DNA from: Adiantum capillus-veneris
Lineage: Eukaryota > Streptophyta > Polypodiopsida > Polypodiales > Pteridaceae
Reading direction: 5' to 3'
DNA length: 64,000 nucleotides
Assembly (NCBI GenBank): GCA_014529385.2
Contig: CM043965.1
Coordinates: 10,550,912 to 10,614,911, forward strand
Position numbers and translations under genes: made by a program. This document shows, one piece after another, positions 24,417 to 36,112 of this stretch. The first letter of the stretch is position 1. The number at the start of each line of letters is the position of its first letter. Below the pieces are notes generated by a model that searched no databases, was not told the origin of the DNA, and was given only the letters and a program-made list of their open reading frames with translations.

Positions 24417-27400
24417 TCAATCTTCTTCTACGAATGGAGTTTTGTCTAAGGTATCTCCTCTATCAGGCACTATAAGTTCTGGTTCTTTTGTTTCCAGGTG
24501 GGGTTCTACCACCACTTTGGATTTTTCTTTATTGGTTCCTACCACAAGCTCTTCAGGTTTTGACATACTCTTGAGCTTGGGTTTTTGTTTTTCCAGCATC
24601 TCTTGAGTAAATCTTACCAAATTTTGATAATCTTCAAGCTTAGCTGCTTCCATGTCTGGAGAAGGATAATTTTTCCATTTGTTTTTCATGTTTTGGCGTG
24701 CTTTAAGTCCTGCTTTTGGTAAGCTTCCAAGACTGCATCAATTGGCTCAAAAATTTTGTCTACCAAAATGATCCTCCAGATTTCACTGTGGTTTCCTTGA
24801 TTTTGCTTCCAATTTTTTTCACTTTTTTGTGGAATAGTCTCTTTGCTTTCTCCTCGATTTCAGCCCTTTGTTTCTGTTTCCTCAGCTTATACCTTTTACT
24901 TCTGCTTCTTTTGGTCTTTTGAGATGAAATTTTAGTATTCTCTGAATCATCAGATGAGTTATGTTTCTTTTTCTTAGCCTGGGCTTTGGTAATTACCTTG
25001 ATTGGAACAATCGGTTCACTCTGAGATGAGCTACTAGATATCACTTGGACTACGTTCACTATTATTTTACCCTTGTTTAAAGGATTTTTTGGACAATCTT
25101 CAGGGAAGTCTCCTCCCCTTTTGCAACATTGTATGCAATAAGCTTCAACTGGCTTGAGGTTCTTGTCAGGCTCTGGGAATTATTTTTTCCAATGATCATC
25201 TGCACCACAATTATGACAGTTTCTAGTTCTTGGCGTAATCATGGGTCTTACCATCGGAGGTCTAACACCTTGATTAGCTGTGTAGCATAAGTCACAAGTT
25301 CTTCCATTGGAGGTGGATGTGAATTATACCAATCTCCTTCTACCATTACTGTAGATGAACTAGGCTCAGTATAAGGTGTAACACGCACTAGTGCTTGTTC
25401 ATCTATGACTCCCTCTGAATGCAAGTACTTTATAGGCATTGCATTATGTCTAGGATGTGGAGGTTGTTGACCCAATACGGGTTGAGGTATTTCCATACCC
25501 ATCGGTGGTCTTTGAGATGGGGCCATATTAGGCTGATAACTATACATGGGTTGTCCTTGTGGTCTCATAGGCACGTATTGAACATTCCCATCATACTTTG
25601 GTCTTGGTAATAGCAATCATTGGTCTCATGGTTGGTCCATTTACCCTTGATTTCACACCATTTTTGTGGCTTAATTGGTTGTCCCTGTTGAGGTATCCCT
25701 TGCCTTGGTCCCCTCATAGGTGCTTTTTGGATGTTATTCATCATGTCATTCATCCTTTTGAGCATGTCTTCTATGGTTGTGAGCGGTGCTGCACTTGTGC
25801 TGGTTTGGTGGATGTTGTTTTCTCCTTTTGGTTATCCTTAAGGACATTTTCTCCATTGAAAATCTCACAATTGTCTCCTAAGTCAATAGCATTTGACACA
25901 CACTCTTCTAGGCTTATATGCTTCTTGCTATGTAGTATAGCATGAAGTTCCTTGTTTAGCAGTCCCTCTAGAAATAATGATGCTAGTCTCTCTTCTACAG
26001 GTATCTCTAATTTTGGGCATCTGGTGATGTATTGTTTCATTCTAGTTGCACAATCCCTAACAGACTCACCTTGTTTTTGTTTAAAGCTACAGATTTGAGC
26101 TACCGTATTATGTTTGATCCCCATTTTGGAGCATACAGCTACAAATCCTTGAGCTAATGTATTTAAGTCCATGATTGACGTTGGTGGAATGTTTTGGAAC
26201 CATGTCAGTGCTTTTCCTTCTAATGTCATTCCAAATCCCTCAAATTGAGTATGGAAATCAAATATGCGTTCAACTCTTAGCACTTGTTTTAAGCTTGCTA
26301 AGTGGTTATATGGATCCCTAGATCCACTATATTTTTTGACCCATTTTTGAAAATCAACTGGTCTAACACATCTATTTGGTTCAACTCCCAGTCTCCTGGA
26401 AATTGATCCTGTTCCGAGTCCTTCAAACCAGTCTGTTGGAAATAGTGACTCATGTAGCCCTGGATTGGCTTTAGTGTCACTCGGTTTTCTTCGTGATGAG
26501 GTAGTTTCTGGTTTTTTAACATTACTCTAAAAAGATCTCTCGTGGAGTTCATCTCTTGGAATAGCTTCTGGTCCTTGGCCCAATATCCAATCCCTTATGG
26601 AGTACCCTTGGAACTTGGTTTGTTCCACCTGCTCAGGAGTCATCATAACAAAGTTATTGTTATAACAATCCCTAAATAGGTAGGTTGGTAAATCTATCAA
26701 ACCCTTTTCTTTCATTTTGAAGATATAGATGATCTTCATGGGTGTTAGCTATCTTGATTTGGGATGCAAAGTCTATAGAAGATCTTTGACGTTTCTATCC
26801 TCCCAACAATAGACCCCGATCCTAGGATTATCCGTACTAAGCTGTTTCAAAGGCTTTAAATCAACTTGATCGTATCCCTTGAATTCTAAAGTTGGTGGTC
26901 CTTCTTTTGTTGCCATATCTAGAATTATGGTATTTAGCTCTAACCCCCATTTGTCTATCACGTCAGGGTTTTCAAATCTTCATGGGTGTTAGCTGTCCTG
27001 ATTTGGCATGCAAAGTACATAGAAAATCTTTGAGGTTTCTATCCTCCCAACAATAGAATCCGATCCTAGGATTATCTGTACTAAGCCATTTCAAAGGCTT
27101 CAAATCAACTTGATCGTATCCCTCAAATTCTAAAGTCGGTGGTCCTTCTTTTACTGCCATATCTGGAATTATGGTATTTATCTCTAATCCCCATTTTTTA
27201 ATCATGTAAGGGTTTTCAACTTGTAAATATTGAGTTTTATTTTTACCCATATACATTTTTCTTGTTTGTTTGCCCTGATTTCCTCTTCAATTTCTATGTC
27301 ATGGTCATCAATGTGAATGGCATACTCGTCATTAGGATCCAATTAAACCTGAGCTCCATGGAGATTAGTCTTATAAAAAGAGAGTATGTGCTTATATCGC

Positions 27401-27482
27401 ACTGCCGTTCCGGTTTTTGAATGAGTCGAATAGGAATACATTTCAGATGTTGATTCTGAAAAAGTGTCTGAGACTTCTTCAA
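24417..27482 (-). pseudogene. Gag of the non-chromovirus gypsy element, fragmented
   Basis: The best part is 26283-25771, a retrotransposon Gag domain (TQFEGFGMTLEGKALTWF, then MKQYITRCPKLEIPVEERL). Next comes the Cys/His segment KWCEIKGKWTNHETNDCYY near 25655, which is also present in the element at 47.5-50.4 kb. The N-terminal part (27482-26298) is split into many frames and carries a 244-bp tandem duplication. The C-terminal part is Lys/Ser-rich (near 24900) and then Glu/Pro-rich. Gag would package the element RNA; this copy cannot. Confidence 0.82.
26732..27230 (+). repeat. 244-bp tandem duplication in gag
   Basis: ATCTTCATGGGTGTTAGCT starts at 26732 and again at 26976. The copies share about nine-tenths of their bases by eye and encode two similar peptides (KEGPPTLEFKGYDQVDLKP and KEGPPTLEFEGYDQVDLKP). 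Confidence 0.92.
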
Positions 27483-27490
27483 AGATAGTG

Positions 27491-28800
27491 TCCGAGTGAT
27501 CGCCTTGATTCACACTTTCTTCGGTGGATACCCTACTAGTGGTCTCTTCAAATATGCCTTGATTTGCTAGTATACGACCAAATCTAAGGGTTATATAGAC
27601 TCGTGAAGCCTTGGATAGAGTACTTACCGCCGGATTGACTTATTATCAACTTCTTCCACTTGACTTGATTGCAACTTCTGTCAAGCTTTGAATTCCTTGT
27701 CGGCAACCTGATTCTTGTATTAGTTTTAATCAAGCTAGCCATTCTTTCACAAAGACTGTACAATTCTTGCTAACTATTGTGACCAGTCTATGTGTATCTC
27801 TTCAATTTGAGCTAAGTGAGTCAGCAATTGAGACTTTCAGATTCTACTTTTGCAAAAAGCCAAAGGACTAATCTACAACGAGTGAACATGTACCAATTTG
27901 GATCCGATTGAACCCAAAAATTTCAAGTGGCCTTGTATTATGTTGGTCTAACACTATACAAGTTCAAAAGTAAAAAATCCATTAGCATCTCATCTTGGAA
28001 GAAATAAAAAAGTGCTAAAAAAATGAAACAATGAAGCAAAAAAGTGTCAAGAAAAAGTAGCAAAAATTCTAGTAGACACATGAAAAGAAAATCTCTATGT
28101 TATGTTGTGTCTTTGTGAGGCCTAGCGCCTTATTGGCACTTGGCAGGCGAGGGGCATCACCTTGGCTCGCTTGGTCAAGTCCCTAAACCGATGCCCTGGG
28201 TTGATAGGGGCTAGCCATCGCCTTGGTAGGCTAGTAGGCTTTTGGAACACCTTCTTGAGGGTTCAAGGAGCCGAGAGTCGCAGCTAGACTTGCCTTGGGG
28301 TGGTAGCCTTGTGATGTGTTTTACTTTTTTCTACGAAATTACAAAAACAAAACTTCCATGAGCTTCAAAAATCTTTGACAATGTATTAATAGATAAAGAT
28401 CTTGTTTATAGCCCATAAACATGATAGACTTGAATGATTTATTAAGATTGGTCACCTAATTTTTAGGCTAGTAGGTTTATGAGCTTACATTAGCCTAGGA
28501 TCATAATTTATTGCTTGTGTTTCATGCATAAAACTGAAATTTCAAGTGGTTTAATCTTCATGATAGTTTGAGTGTTTTTTTGCTTTATGTTTTTTAGTTT
28601 TTAACTATGATTTACCCATCTTTTAGAAGCAAAAATACACTTTGCATGATTGCTTACTGTATTTCATTTTTTGTATCCTTGTTGGCCTTTAATGCTCATT
28701 ACTTGTTCTTATGTTTTGCAACTCAACATTTCTTCCATGGACTTGCTTTCTACCATGTCACCGTGTTTTGATTCATCGGCACACGAGGACGTGCGCCAAA
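27491..28800. other. No gene recognised
   Basis: A/T-rich DNA with a GC-richer patch at about 28120-28310. It may contain the 5' LTR of the element to its left, but no primer site or LTR border could be fixed. Confidence 0.4.
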
Positions 28801-29815
28801 TTAGGAAGGGGGGAATGTTAGCAGCGGCTAACACAGGCTACACTGAATATGCATCAAGCGGGAGATATGCTATGGTTGTGCATAATATTTCCAACTCACT
28901 TTGTATAAGTCTTGGGCTCATTTGGAGTTCCAAAGTTGTATATGCTAGATAGAGGGCTTAAGCTTAAACCCATAGTAGAAGGGATTGTGCTGACAGCCTT
29001 TAAAAGGAAGCCTTTATTCAAGGAGGCTTCATTCTTGAGTATCCACTCTTGAGGATCCACTTTTGAGAGCTCCCTCTCTCTTGAGTGTTCACTCTATGGC
29101 CTAGCCTTGAGCTTAATGTCTATGCTTAAGAGGCTAGTGCTAATCCACTGTAATTAGAGTAACCTCTTCTTTATTAATCTAATTCCTATTTTCTCATTAA
29201 TCTACTTCTTCTCTACATTTCATTATGTCATGAAGTAGTATTACACTCTCATTATTCTAGATTTGAGAGAGGTATATACTTCTTGCTATTAACCACTCCT
29301 ATTCTTTCATAAGCATTCAAGTTGTGAGATTTAGCATCACTAATTAGGTTGATTAAGTTGCGTCTTAATCTTGTAATTAGTGTGTGTGCCCTATTGTTTT
29401 CTTGTGTGTAGATAGATTTTATGAAACTCTAGCACCATTCACCTCGTGTGTGTACCTATTGATGAAGTGTCGTGATTGGGATGTGGTGATTGGAGAGGCC
29501 AACACCAATGTAATTAGTGTGTGCTTATAATTAATGTGCTTGGGGTTTCTAGTCTATGGTAAGTCGGACTTCGGTGGACTTGATGTGTGTAGGAGTTGAT
29601 TGATTAGTGATTAGAGTATGTTTAGAGTTAGTCTTGCCATGGCTAATCTCTACTTGCTTTGGAGAGGTGATCTCTTGAATCCTCTATTTCTATTCATCCG
29701 ATGCTCGTGCTTCCATGCCCTAGCCGGGCTGCCAATCCACGGATTTGATAATTTTGTGTGGGTTACGATTAGGTTGTTGCTACAACGCCTCCCTACAAAA
29801 TCCTAGCAGGTAAAA
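28801..29815 (+). mobile_element. Possible 3' end of an LTR element
   Basis: A strong polypurine tract (AGGAAGGGGGGAA, 28803-28815) is followed by TGTTAGCAGCGGCTAACA at 28816. That string is an LTR-like start that also forms a small hairpin. A TTTAAAAGG motif near 28999 could be the promoter. Upstream coding sequence and the right LTR end were not found, so the 29815 end is a guess. Confidence 0.35.
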
Positions 29816-30399
29816 CCATATCATATAGCATATCTATGGAAAGAGCTTGATGCATGGATTGCAGATCTATGATCTCCGCTCAAATCCGAGATCATATGTG
29901 GGAGTTATGGAAGACCAAAAATCATAAAATTGTCCACCTCCTTTTTGGGGAAAAAGTGCATCCTTTGACCACTCTTACACATCTCCTACACACCCATCAT
30001 TCTTGTAGACATGGTGTACACCTATTTGTCAAAATGTCAATCACCTCCATAAGCTTATGGCAAATAAAGAGGCCCTCCTACACCCCATCCTCTTCGTAAT
30101 TTCAATCAAAATTCCAAATTTTTGAGCATAATTTTCCACTAACAAACTCCCCCGCTTAATGTCTCTGATTCTCTCAAAACATCTGTTGGAGTCTTCTCTT
30201 GTTTGAATATTTGTAAAAATTATATTCTCAGTCTTTTCTCAAAACATCTGTTGGATTCTTCTCTTTTTTGAATATTTGTAAAAATTATATTCTCAGTCCA
30301 ACATATGTTGCAAAATGTGCCATCCATACCATACTATTCTTAGTCCAACACCATACCATACTATTTTTAGTCCAGCATATGTTGCAAAATGTGCCATAC
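29816..30399. other. No gene; 65-bp duplication
   Basis: TCTCAAAACATCTGTTGGA recurs at 30172 and 30237, followed both times by nearly the same 50 bases. Short CATACCATACTA words repeat after that. No coding segment is recognised. Confidence 0.5.
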
Positions 30400-30860
30400 C
30401 ATACTAGCTAAACTAACTCATGGCTGGCCCTTCCAATGTTGCTGCAAGTTGTTTCTTCTTAATAGTATCAAGATACAGAACCTGATATCCACTTGCTTCC
30501 CACTTGCTCTCAAATTGAGTCACATGATAATCAACATCTTCTTTAGACCTTCCTCTAAATTTTGTTGCATTAGCCTTAGGGTTTGGAGGTTGTCGAGCCA
30601 TTGAGATAGGTTGAGGTACTCTCCTAGGTCTTTTCTTGGTAGATACCTGTAGGGGGTCAAAAAGGAGTCTTCTTCTGCTTCTTGCAGATTTGGCCTTCTC
30701 TCTAGTGTTCCTAAACTCTCCCCTCCCTAGTTCACCAATGGCACTTCAGGGCTAGGTTATTCCCTTGCTTCATCTATGGCTTGTTCATAATTGAAAGGAT
30801 CAATATCTACCTGGTCTTGATCCCTAGTGTAATAAACTCTGGACACTCTTCATGGTCATT
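30400..30860 (-). pseudogene. Gypsy Gag N-terminal fragment
   Basis: The minus strand encodes TKFRGRSKEDVDYHVTQFES and KKKQLAATLEGPAMS, a pattern typical of the start of gypsy Gag capsid domains. Upstream (near 30800) is an acidic peptide, DQVDIDPFNYEQAIDE, before a stop. No element ends are visible around it. Confidence 0.55.
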
Positions 30861-32759
30861 TTGACATTCATCATCTCTCAACAGACACGACCAACACAAC
30901 CAACAATGCTAGCACTACAAACTCAGTAGGCACAACAAGAACAATAGGCACAACAAGATTGCCAAATGTGTTGGATTCATCAACACGTGAGAACATAACT
31001 CATAAACACCATTCCCCACAAGTATCAACTCAAGAAGCACTTTAAGAATAGCATACTTACACACAAACTACTTTAGATTGAGAAAAATAAATACATAAAG
31101 ATATATCATACATAGCATGAGTTAGATTCATCAAGAGAGTATATCCATATTAGTACGTGACTACATGATAGAATAATGCCTTGCAAGGTGAATTCTAACT
31201 CTTTGAAGTACCAAACCAGAGTAGTGTAACTACCCCAAAATAATTTCTTGGCATAAATATACGACTGAGCTACATCCAGCTTGGCATAACAACTAAGCAT
31301 ACAATATTCAATCAACACCCACACTTTAGCATCATAATTAGCACAAATTGTCTTTTACTATGTGCTTGATAATAACTATGAGATATGTGTGCATGTGAAT
31401 TTATCAAGCATATGCATGTTATGCAATGATTTATCGTCCCGGGGGATTCACTTTTCATTTTCATATGGCATCACATGGGTGTACAAGAGAGGGGTTTTTT
31501 CACACATAAGCTTAATCAATAGGGTAGCCCTTGATTATATTAGGCTCACATCATATGGATGGAGGGAGAGGGGAGGGGTGCGAGAGGTGGGCTTAACTCT
31601 ATGAAGGCTAGCAAGACAAATTGTTTTTCAAACTTAGGTCCACTATAATAGGTGGATACTACTAGACCATCACCTTTTTCTTGATCCTCATTTGCGAGCA
31701 ATAATTTTTAATGCACATTATCATTTGTAATGGTGCTATATTAGTATTGTATAAAGAGAATATTCTCTATTGCAACAACACCATGAATGTTATCACCTCT
31801 TTCTTCCTTGCATATGGACACATGTAAGAATAGTTTATTTTTCACCTTGAACACTCAAAAGTGGCATAAAAGAGGTTTGTTAGCATGTTCCCTTGTAAAA
31901 AATGATTTTTAATGTACATTTTACCTTTAACTCTCAAAATAGATCCCACTTGGAAGGAATGGCATACCTAGTAGGGTGTAGGACTCAAAGCATAAGGAAA
32001 CTTACATTGATGGCTACATCTTTTCCACCAGAATCAAAATCTATTTTGATGATGAAGTTTGACATCCCACAATGGAGTACCTTGTTTTCCCTCCCCTTAC
32101 AAAGGAGTATCTTGTTTGCGATCCTCTTATGAAGGTTGGTTCTTCCTCATTGGGCACATTTTCAAGCTCCTTTTTAGCACCTTATGAGTCTTGATACAAG
32201 GGTCCAAATCCATCAACAACATAATTGAGGCAATCCATCAAATCCAAAACCCCACTTGACACGTTTAGCACCTTATGAGTCTTGATACCAGAGTCTACAT
32301 CCATCAACAACATAATTGAGGCGATCCAGCAAATCCAAGACCCCACTTGACACAAAAGAGGGGGTCAAAAATGGTTAAGATCCGTTGCACGGTGGGATGC
32401 ATGCAAAGAGGGATGAGAACAGATGCAGATGCACCTCCTAGAGTGGAGTGCTACATCGACATGGAAAGAGAGAAAGGAGGAGAGGAGAGAAGAAAGACAC
32501 AAGCACTATGTACAATCTCCCCCCGTGCAAGAGTGAGCATTTTTCTCTTGCATGTAAATATTTATAGATTTCTTGAATTCTAAAAATGAATACACATTGG
32601 TTGGATAGACACAAATGGCCATAGCTCATAAAAAGCACTTGAATAATAAAATATACATAAATGTGATGTCTTTTTGCATAATCCAAGGCTCGGTTAGCTT
32701 TTTCCACCTGTTAGATGGCATAAATAACAAATTATCAATTTCCATTACATGAAGAAGTC
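30861..32759. other. No gene recognised; one 90-bp duplication
   Basis: TTAGCACCTTATGAGTCTTGATA starts at 32174 and 32264, each followed by ATCCATCAACAACATAATTGAGG. Apart from this the stretch shows no domain, structured RNA or clear element end. Confidence 0.5.
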
Positions 32760-33237
32760 CACTTGAATTGTTCTTGAAAGATCTTTATGAAGGTGATCGG
32801 CTTCTTATTGGAAGCTACTTTAGTACCCTAATAGAACAAGATGATTGGTCTAAACAAGAACTCAGGAGGATACGTAGGAAAGCATACGGGTACTTTTTGA
32901 GGGATGGTTACTTGTGGAAGCATCCTAAACAAAAGGGTGTTACACCACAAAGGGTTATATGTAAAAAAGAGACATGCAAGAATTTTCATGAGCGTCTATG
33001 GGTTGGAGACACCGGTGTGTGGAAAACCTTCTCCAAGTTGAAAGAAAAATATTGGTGGAAGGGTATGTATAAAGATATATCTCAATTCATAGAGTCATGT
33101 GTAACTTGTCAAATGTATTCAAATGTTCGACATCGTGATGAATTGCACCCTACATATCCACTAGCCATGCACTTTAAATGGGTTGTGATCTAGTCACAAT
33201 GCCTTTAGGACTCTGGCAGATGAGATACTTAGTTGTC
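32760..33237 (+). pseudogene. Integrase N-terminal fragment, same family as the 34-44 kb element
   Basis: It encodes LELFLKDLYEGD through ESCVTCQMYSNVRHRD and WVV, closely matching 40641-41107 of the full-length element. The core of the integrase zinc-binding module is included. Compared with that copy it lacks a few codons around 32970 and has a TAG after WVVI. Similarity starts at CACTTGAATTG and ends near 33237. It is a truncated relic about 0.8 kb upstream of the intact relative. Confidence 0.88.
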
Positions 33238-34028
33238 ACGGAGAAAATCTGGAATCCACAGTGGCCTCAGTTTATAAAGATTTTTTTGTGGAAGGCGCTT
33301 TGAGGTCGTTGCCAACATGCATCAAGATTCAAGCACATGGTATCAGAACCAATAGATATCCAGGGTTCAAACTGGATAGTGAAGACCTCGGCCATGCTTT
33401 CATGGATGCTCGTCTATGAGAGGCCTCGCAAGAAAGATGTGCAAATGGATACAAAGGACGTGGAAGATAGGTTTTTTCAAGAGGGATTTGTGCCTTGGTG
33501 GTAAAAACGTATGAAGTTATGTACTTCTAATTTGTACTCAAAATATCAGATATTGTTTCTTTAATAATAAAGGCAAAGAACTATCGTGTCTTTGATAGCG
33601 ACCTCTCTGTGGCTAGATTCTCAAAGATTGTACAAGAAAGAAAGGAGTTAATATATGTGGTAAGTAAAAGGAATAGCTCGAATAAGTCGCTTAGAGAAAC
33701 CTCTTCATTTGGTTGAGCCCTGCTTTGTAAAGGATTGAGATGTTCGTAATAGTAACCTATTAGGTACTTGTAAGTAAGCTTGGATATAACCCTTTGTCCC
33801 TCAAGGCTCGGTTTGAGCTTAAGACTGATTTGTATATCTATTGGTGACTTTAAAATACAATCACTCACGATTGTGAGTTTTGTTTTCTTTTTTAAAGGAA
33901 AGAAGGAGTATTTTTGGCAAAAAAAGACTAGTTTTAGAGAATTCAAGATTAGAGCTTCTTTTCTTCTCCTTCCCAAATTAGACAAGCTTCTCCTAAAATT
34001 AGAGTCTCAAAATCGTGCATCGAGACGC
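33238..34028. other. No gene recognised; left flank of the young gypsy element
   Basis: Nothing coding is recognised here. The last bases, ACGC at 34025-34028, match ACGC at 44150-44153 across the element and are the likely target duplication. Confidence 0.5.
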
Positions 34029-34853
34029 TGTCGTGCTGTGACACGTACATAGTGGGAACGCATGCTACAAGATCTATATTGTATTTTTTTTAGATACATA
34101 ATTATATTTCCTATAGTGTACATATGCATATTTAAGTATAATAATAAGCCTTCTATCTCATCCTATTATTTTTCTCAAGGGTAACATATCCTTACTTTAC
34201 CATCAGAAAATACTATGGGAAAAGCATCAATAGCTCTGCCTCTTTAACTTGGGGCAAAAAGCATTGATTCTTTATTTCTACTATTTCATTATCATCTCAC
34301 ACCCTAGCTAGATCCTATATCTAGGGTAAACTCCAATATATATATATTCTATGTATTTTTTATACTTTTCTTATATTTCTTTTTAAATAGCTACTAGGAG
34401 AGAATCAAATCCTAGTGGGACACTAGGTGGCATGATTTCAAAGATACACTTATTTTAATGCATTATTGCAAGCATGGTTACAAAACTTTGTAAGGAGAAA
34501 TGTCATGCTTTCATATGGCATGAGGTGTCCTTGGGAATTAAATGAAAGTCAAGGCTAAGGAGACCACATGAAGACTTTTGCTGCCATAAATGGACCCTAT
34601 TTTGATGAATTTTTTACACAAGGTTCCAATCCGAATTGGAGAATGATTTTAAAATGAAAATCGTAGCTAATGAGCTGAAGTTTCTGCCCATATTTTTATT
34701 TTTTTATTTGAAGCTACGGTTGAGGAGATATGATAAAAATACTGGACCCCAGTCTGCCCACATCATGCAGGGACAACTCATTTCCAACTTTTCCAATTCC
34801 TGTTCACACTGGCTCCTCTCTTCTTGTGTAAACCCTTGTGGGTTCCCTTCACC

Positions 34854-34860
34854 TATAAAA
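34854..34860 (+). promoter_or_regulatory. TATA box of the gypsy LTR
   Basis: TATAAAAGGGG lies in the middle of the LTR and is kept in the other LTR at 42940. RNA would be expected to start about 30 bases later, putting both LTR ORFs in the 5' leader of the genomic RNA. Confidence 0.7.
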
Positions 34861-35132
34861 GGGGACCTCTTCTACCTTGGAAGGAACTCAAACATTCAAG
34901 CCATTGATGAGAGGAATTCTTGAGGGAGTGAGTAGTAATGCCTAATTCTACTTAGCCCCATTAACATAAGCCCAAGCCTACACTTTCTCCTAGAGGAAAA
35001 CTAGCCATTCTTGTACGCCATCCTTGGAGGATCAACTCTAATCAAAGAAGGTGTTGTACTTGGCGTATCAATCAAAGTGGAATTATCCACTCTTCTTCTC
35101 TCTCCATCAATAATGGTGCCGAAGGGTTTCAA

Positions 35133-35300
35133 GTAAGATGTGTTCTACATTGATGTTTTCTTGATTTCTTGTCGTTTTCATTTTCATCTCTAATCCAATA
35201 TATATATATATATATCTAATCTCATCTCTTTAACCAAATCTATCTCTTTCACTCTTAGTAATTCATCCTCTCTACAAATTTTAGGTTCTCCTTGCTGCAG
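35133..35300 (+). other. Possible intron in the LTR leader
   Basis: A donor (CAA then GTAAGA) at 35133 and an acceptor (pyrimidine-rich, TTGCTGCAG) ending at 35300 frame a 168-bp segment. After 35300 no ATG occurs before the ATG of the first LTR ORF at 35431. Splicing would thus bring that ORF closer to the cap. Both sites are also present in the right LTR. This is inference only. Confidence 0.35.
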
Positions 35301-35430
35301 GTACATCTCTCCCCGCAGTATCCTTATTGCCTACGGGCAAGAATAGGGCTTGGGAGGGAAACTTCTCATCTCTTCACTTCTCTCATATCTACATTTTTCT
35401 CATATCTACATTTCTCACATACTATCCTAG

Positions 35431-35649
35431 ATGAATAACCCACATGATGATCATTTCTATCGCTTTCACTCTGTACGATCTATTAGAATTAACGTATGGA
35501 TTAGCCGTAAAATACACTTTCAACAACGTATAGTGTTTCTCTTCGGCCCTGAAAGGCTCAATGAAATACTTCTATCACCGGATCCCATCATACTACCTCT
35601 CATAGACTATAACTTTTCTTTTGACGTAAGCGTAGTTATCTTGCTATGA
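35431..35649 (+). CDS. LTR-encoded small protein A (72 aa), 5' LTR copy
   Basis: A 72-residue ORF of unknown function inside the LTR. Residues 18-72 align without gaps to residues 16-70 of the next ORF, with 24 of 55 identical, including LFGxxRLN, P[IL]ILPxIxY and SxDV. About two thirds of the shared residues use different codons, which points to selection on the protein after an old duplication. The C-terminus is hydrophobic (SVVILL). Its TGA overlaps the ATG of the next ORF (ATGA), an arrangement that suits termination-reinitiation. The start at 35431 is the first ATG after the possible leader-intron acceptor. No known family is recognised. Confidence 0.6.
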   Translation: MNNPHDDHFYRFHSVRSIRINVWISRKIHFQQRIVFLFGPERLNEILLSPDPIILPLIDYNFSFDVSVVILL

Positions 35650-35858
35650 ACCAAGAGGATTTGTACACACAATTAATCCCAATCACTAGACAAAAAATAT
35701 ATATTATGGTAAGCACAAAACTACAATTCCAAAGAACAATTCGTAGCCTATTTGGTCAGCCAAGATTGAATGCCATTAACTCATCCATTAACCCTTTAAT
35801 ATTACCCATGATACGATATGACCATAGCCTTGATGTTTTCATCTTCGTATTGTTTTGA
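35646..35858 (+). CDS. LTR-encoded small protein B (70 aa), 5' LTR copy
   Basis: The partner of the preceding ORF, overlapping it by 4 bases. It shares the LFGxxRLN and P[IL]ILPxIxY patterns and a hydrophobic end (FIFVLF). Divergence of its N-terminal 15 residues suggests the two copies now differ in role. The pair would be the first sizeable ORFs on the element's RNA, ahead of gag at 36113. Function is unknown; a dimerising or membrane-associated accessory protein is possible but not shown. Confidence 0.6.
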   Translation: MNQEDLYTQLIPITRQKIYIMVSTKLQFQRTIRSLFGQPRLNAINSSINPLILPMIRYDHSLDVFIFVLF

Positions 35859-36063
35859 CATTCTCTTTTGCGTTCTTTCTTTGTGTGTGTGAGTGCAAGA
35901 GAGAAAGAGTGAGTCTTCTTTGATTGAACTTCTTTCCAAACCCTAGTCTTCATGGCATCTATGGTTTAACTCCTTCATATAGTTTTTGTTGAGTTCTCTC
36001 ACAAACTCTCACAGCCATAAGCCCGGTGCTTTCCTGGCAAGACCGCAAATTTCTCGACATATT

Positions 36064-36085
36064 TTTGGTGAACCCGACGCGAATC
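36064..36085 (+). other. Primer binding site candidate
   Basis: A few bases after the LTR end the sequence reads TTTTGGTGAACCCGACGCG. The TGG start and position fit a tRNA primer site, but the tRNA was not identified. Confidence 0.5.
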
Positions 36086-36112
36086 TGCTAGGGTGAGAGT
36101 TTGTGGGTAACC

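Larger units (their letters stand above)
20150..27490 (-). mobile_element. Decayed non-chromovirus Ty3/gypsy element
   Basis: Reading on the minus strand from 27490, the order is Gag, protease, RT, RNase H, then integrase zinc-binding modules ending at 20150. The integrase catalytic core and 3' LTR are absent. No chromodomain is seen, and the pol sequence looks unlike the chromoviruses here. Its Gag resembles that of the element at 44750-50359. Three large local duplications lie inside it. The 5' LTR was not delimited; it may lie in 27490-28640. Confidence 0.82.
34029..36059 (+). repeat. 5' LTR (2031 bp)
   Basis: It contains a TATA box (TATAAAA, 34854-34860), a possible leader intron (35133-35300) and two overlapping ORFs (35431-35858). 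The 3' part (about 35200-36059) appears identical to the partner LTR, whereas the first 1.2 kb has about 17 differences. Confidence 0.95.

Noticed and set aside
33330-33350. tRNA-iMet primer site (ATGGTATCAGAACC)
   Set aside because: It resembles one, but no LTR end or coding sequence of a fitting element lies around it.
35756-35953. Minus-strand 65-aa frame opposite the LTR ORF pair
   Set aside because: It overlaps ORF B antisense, ends in low-complexity sequence and shows no paralogue, unlike the + strand pair.
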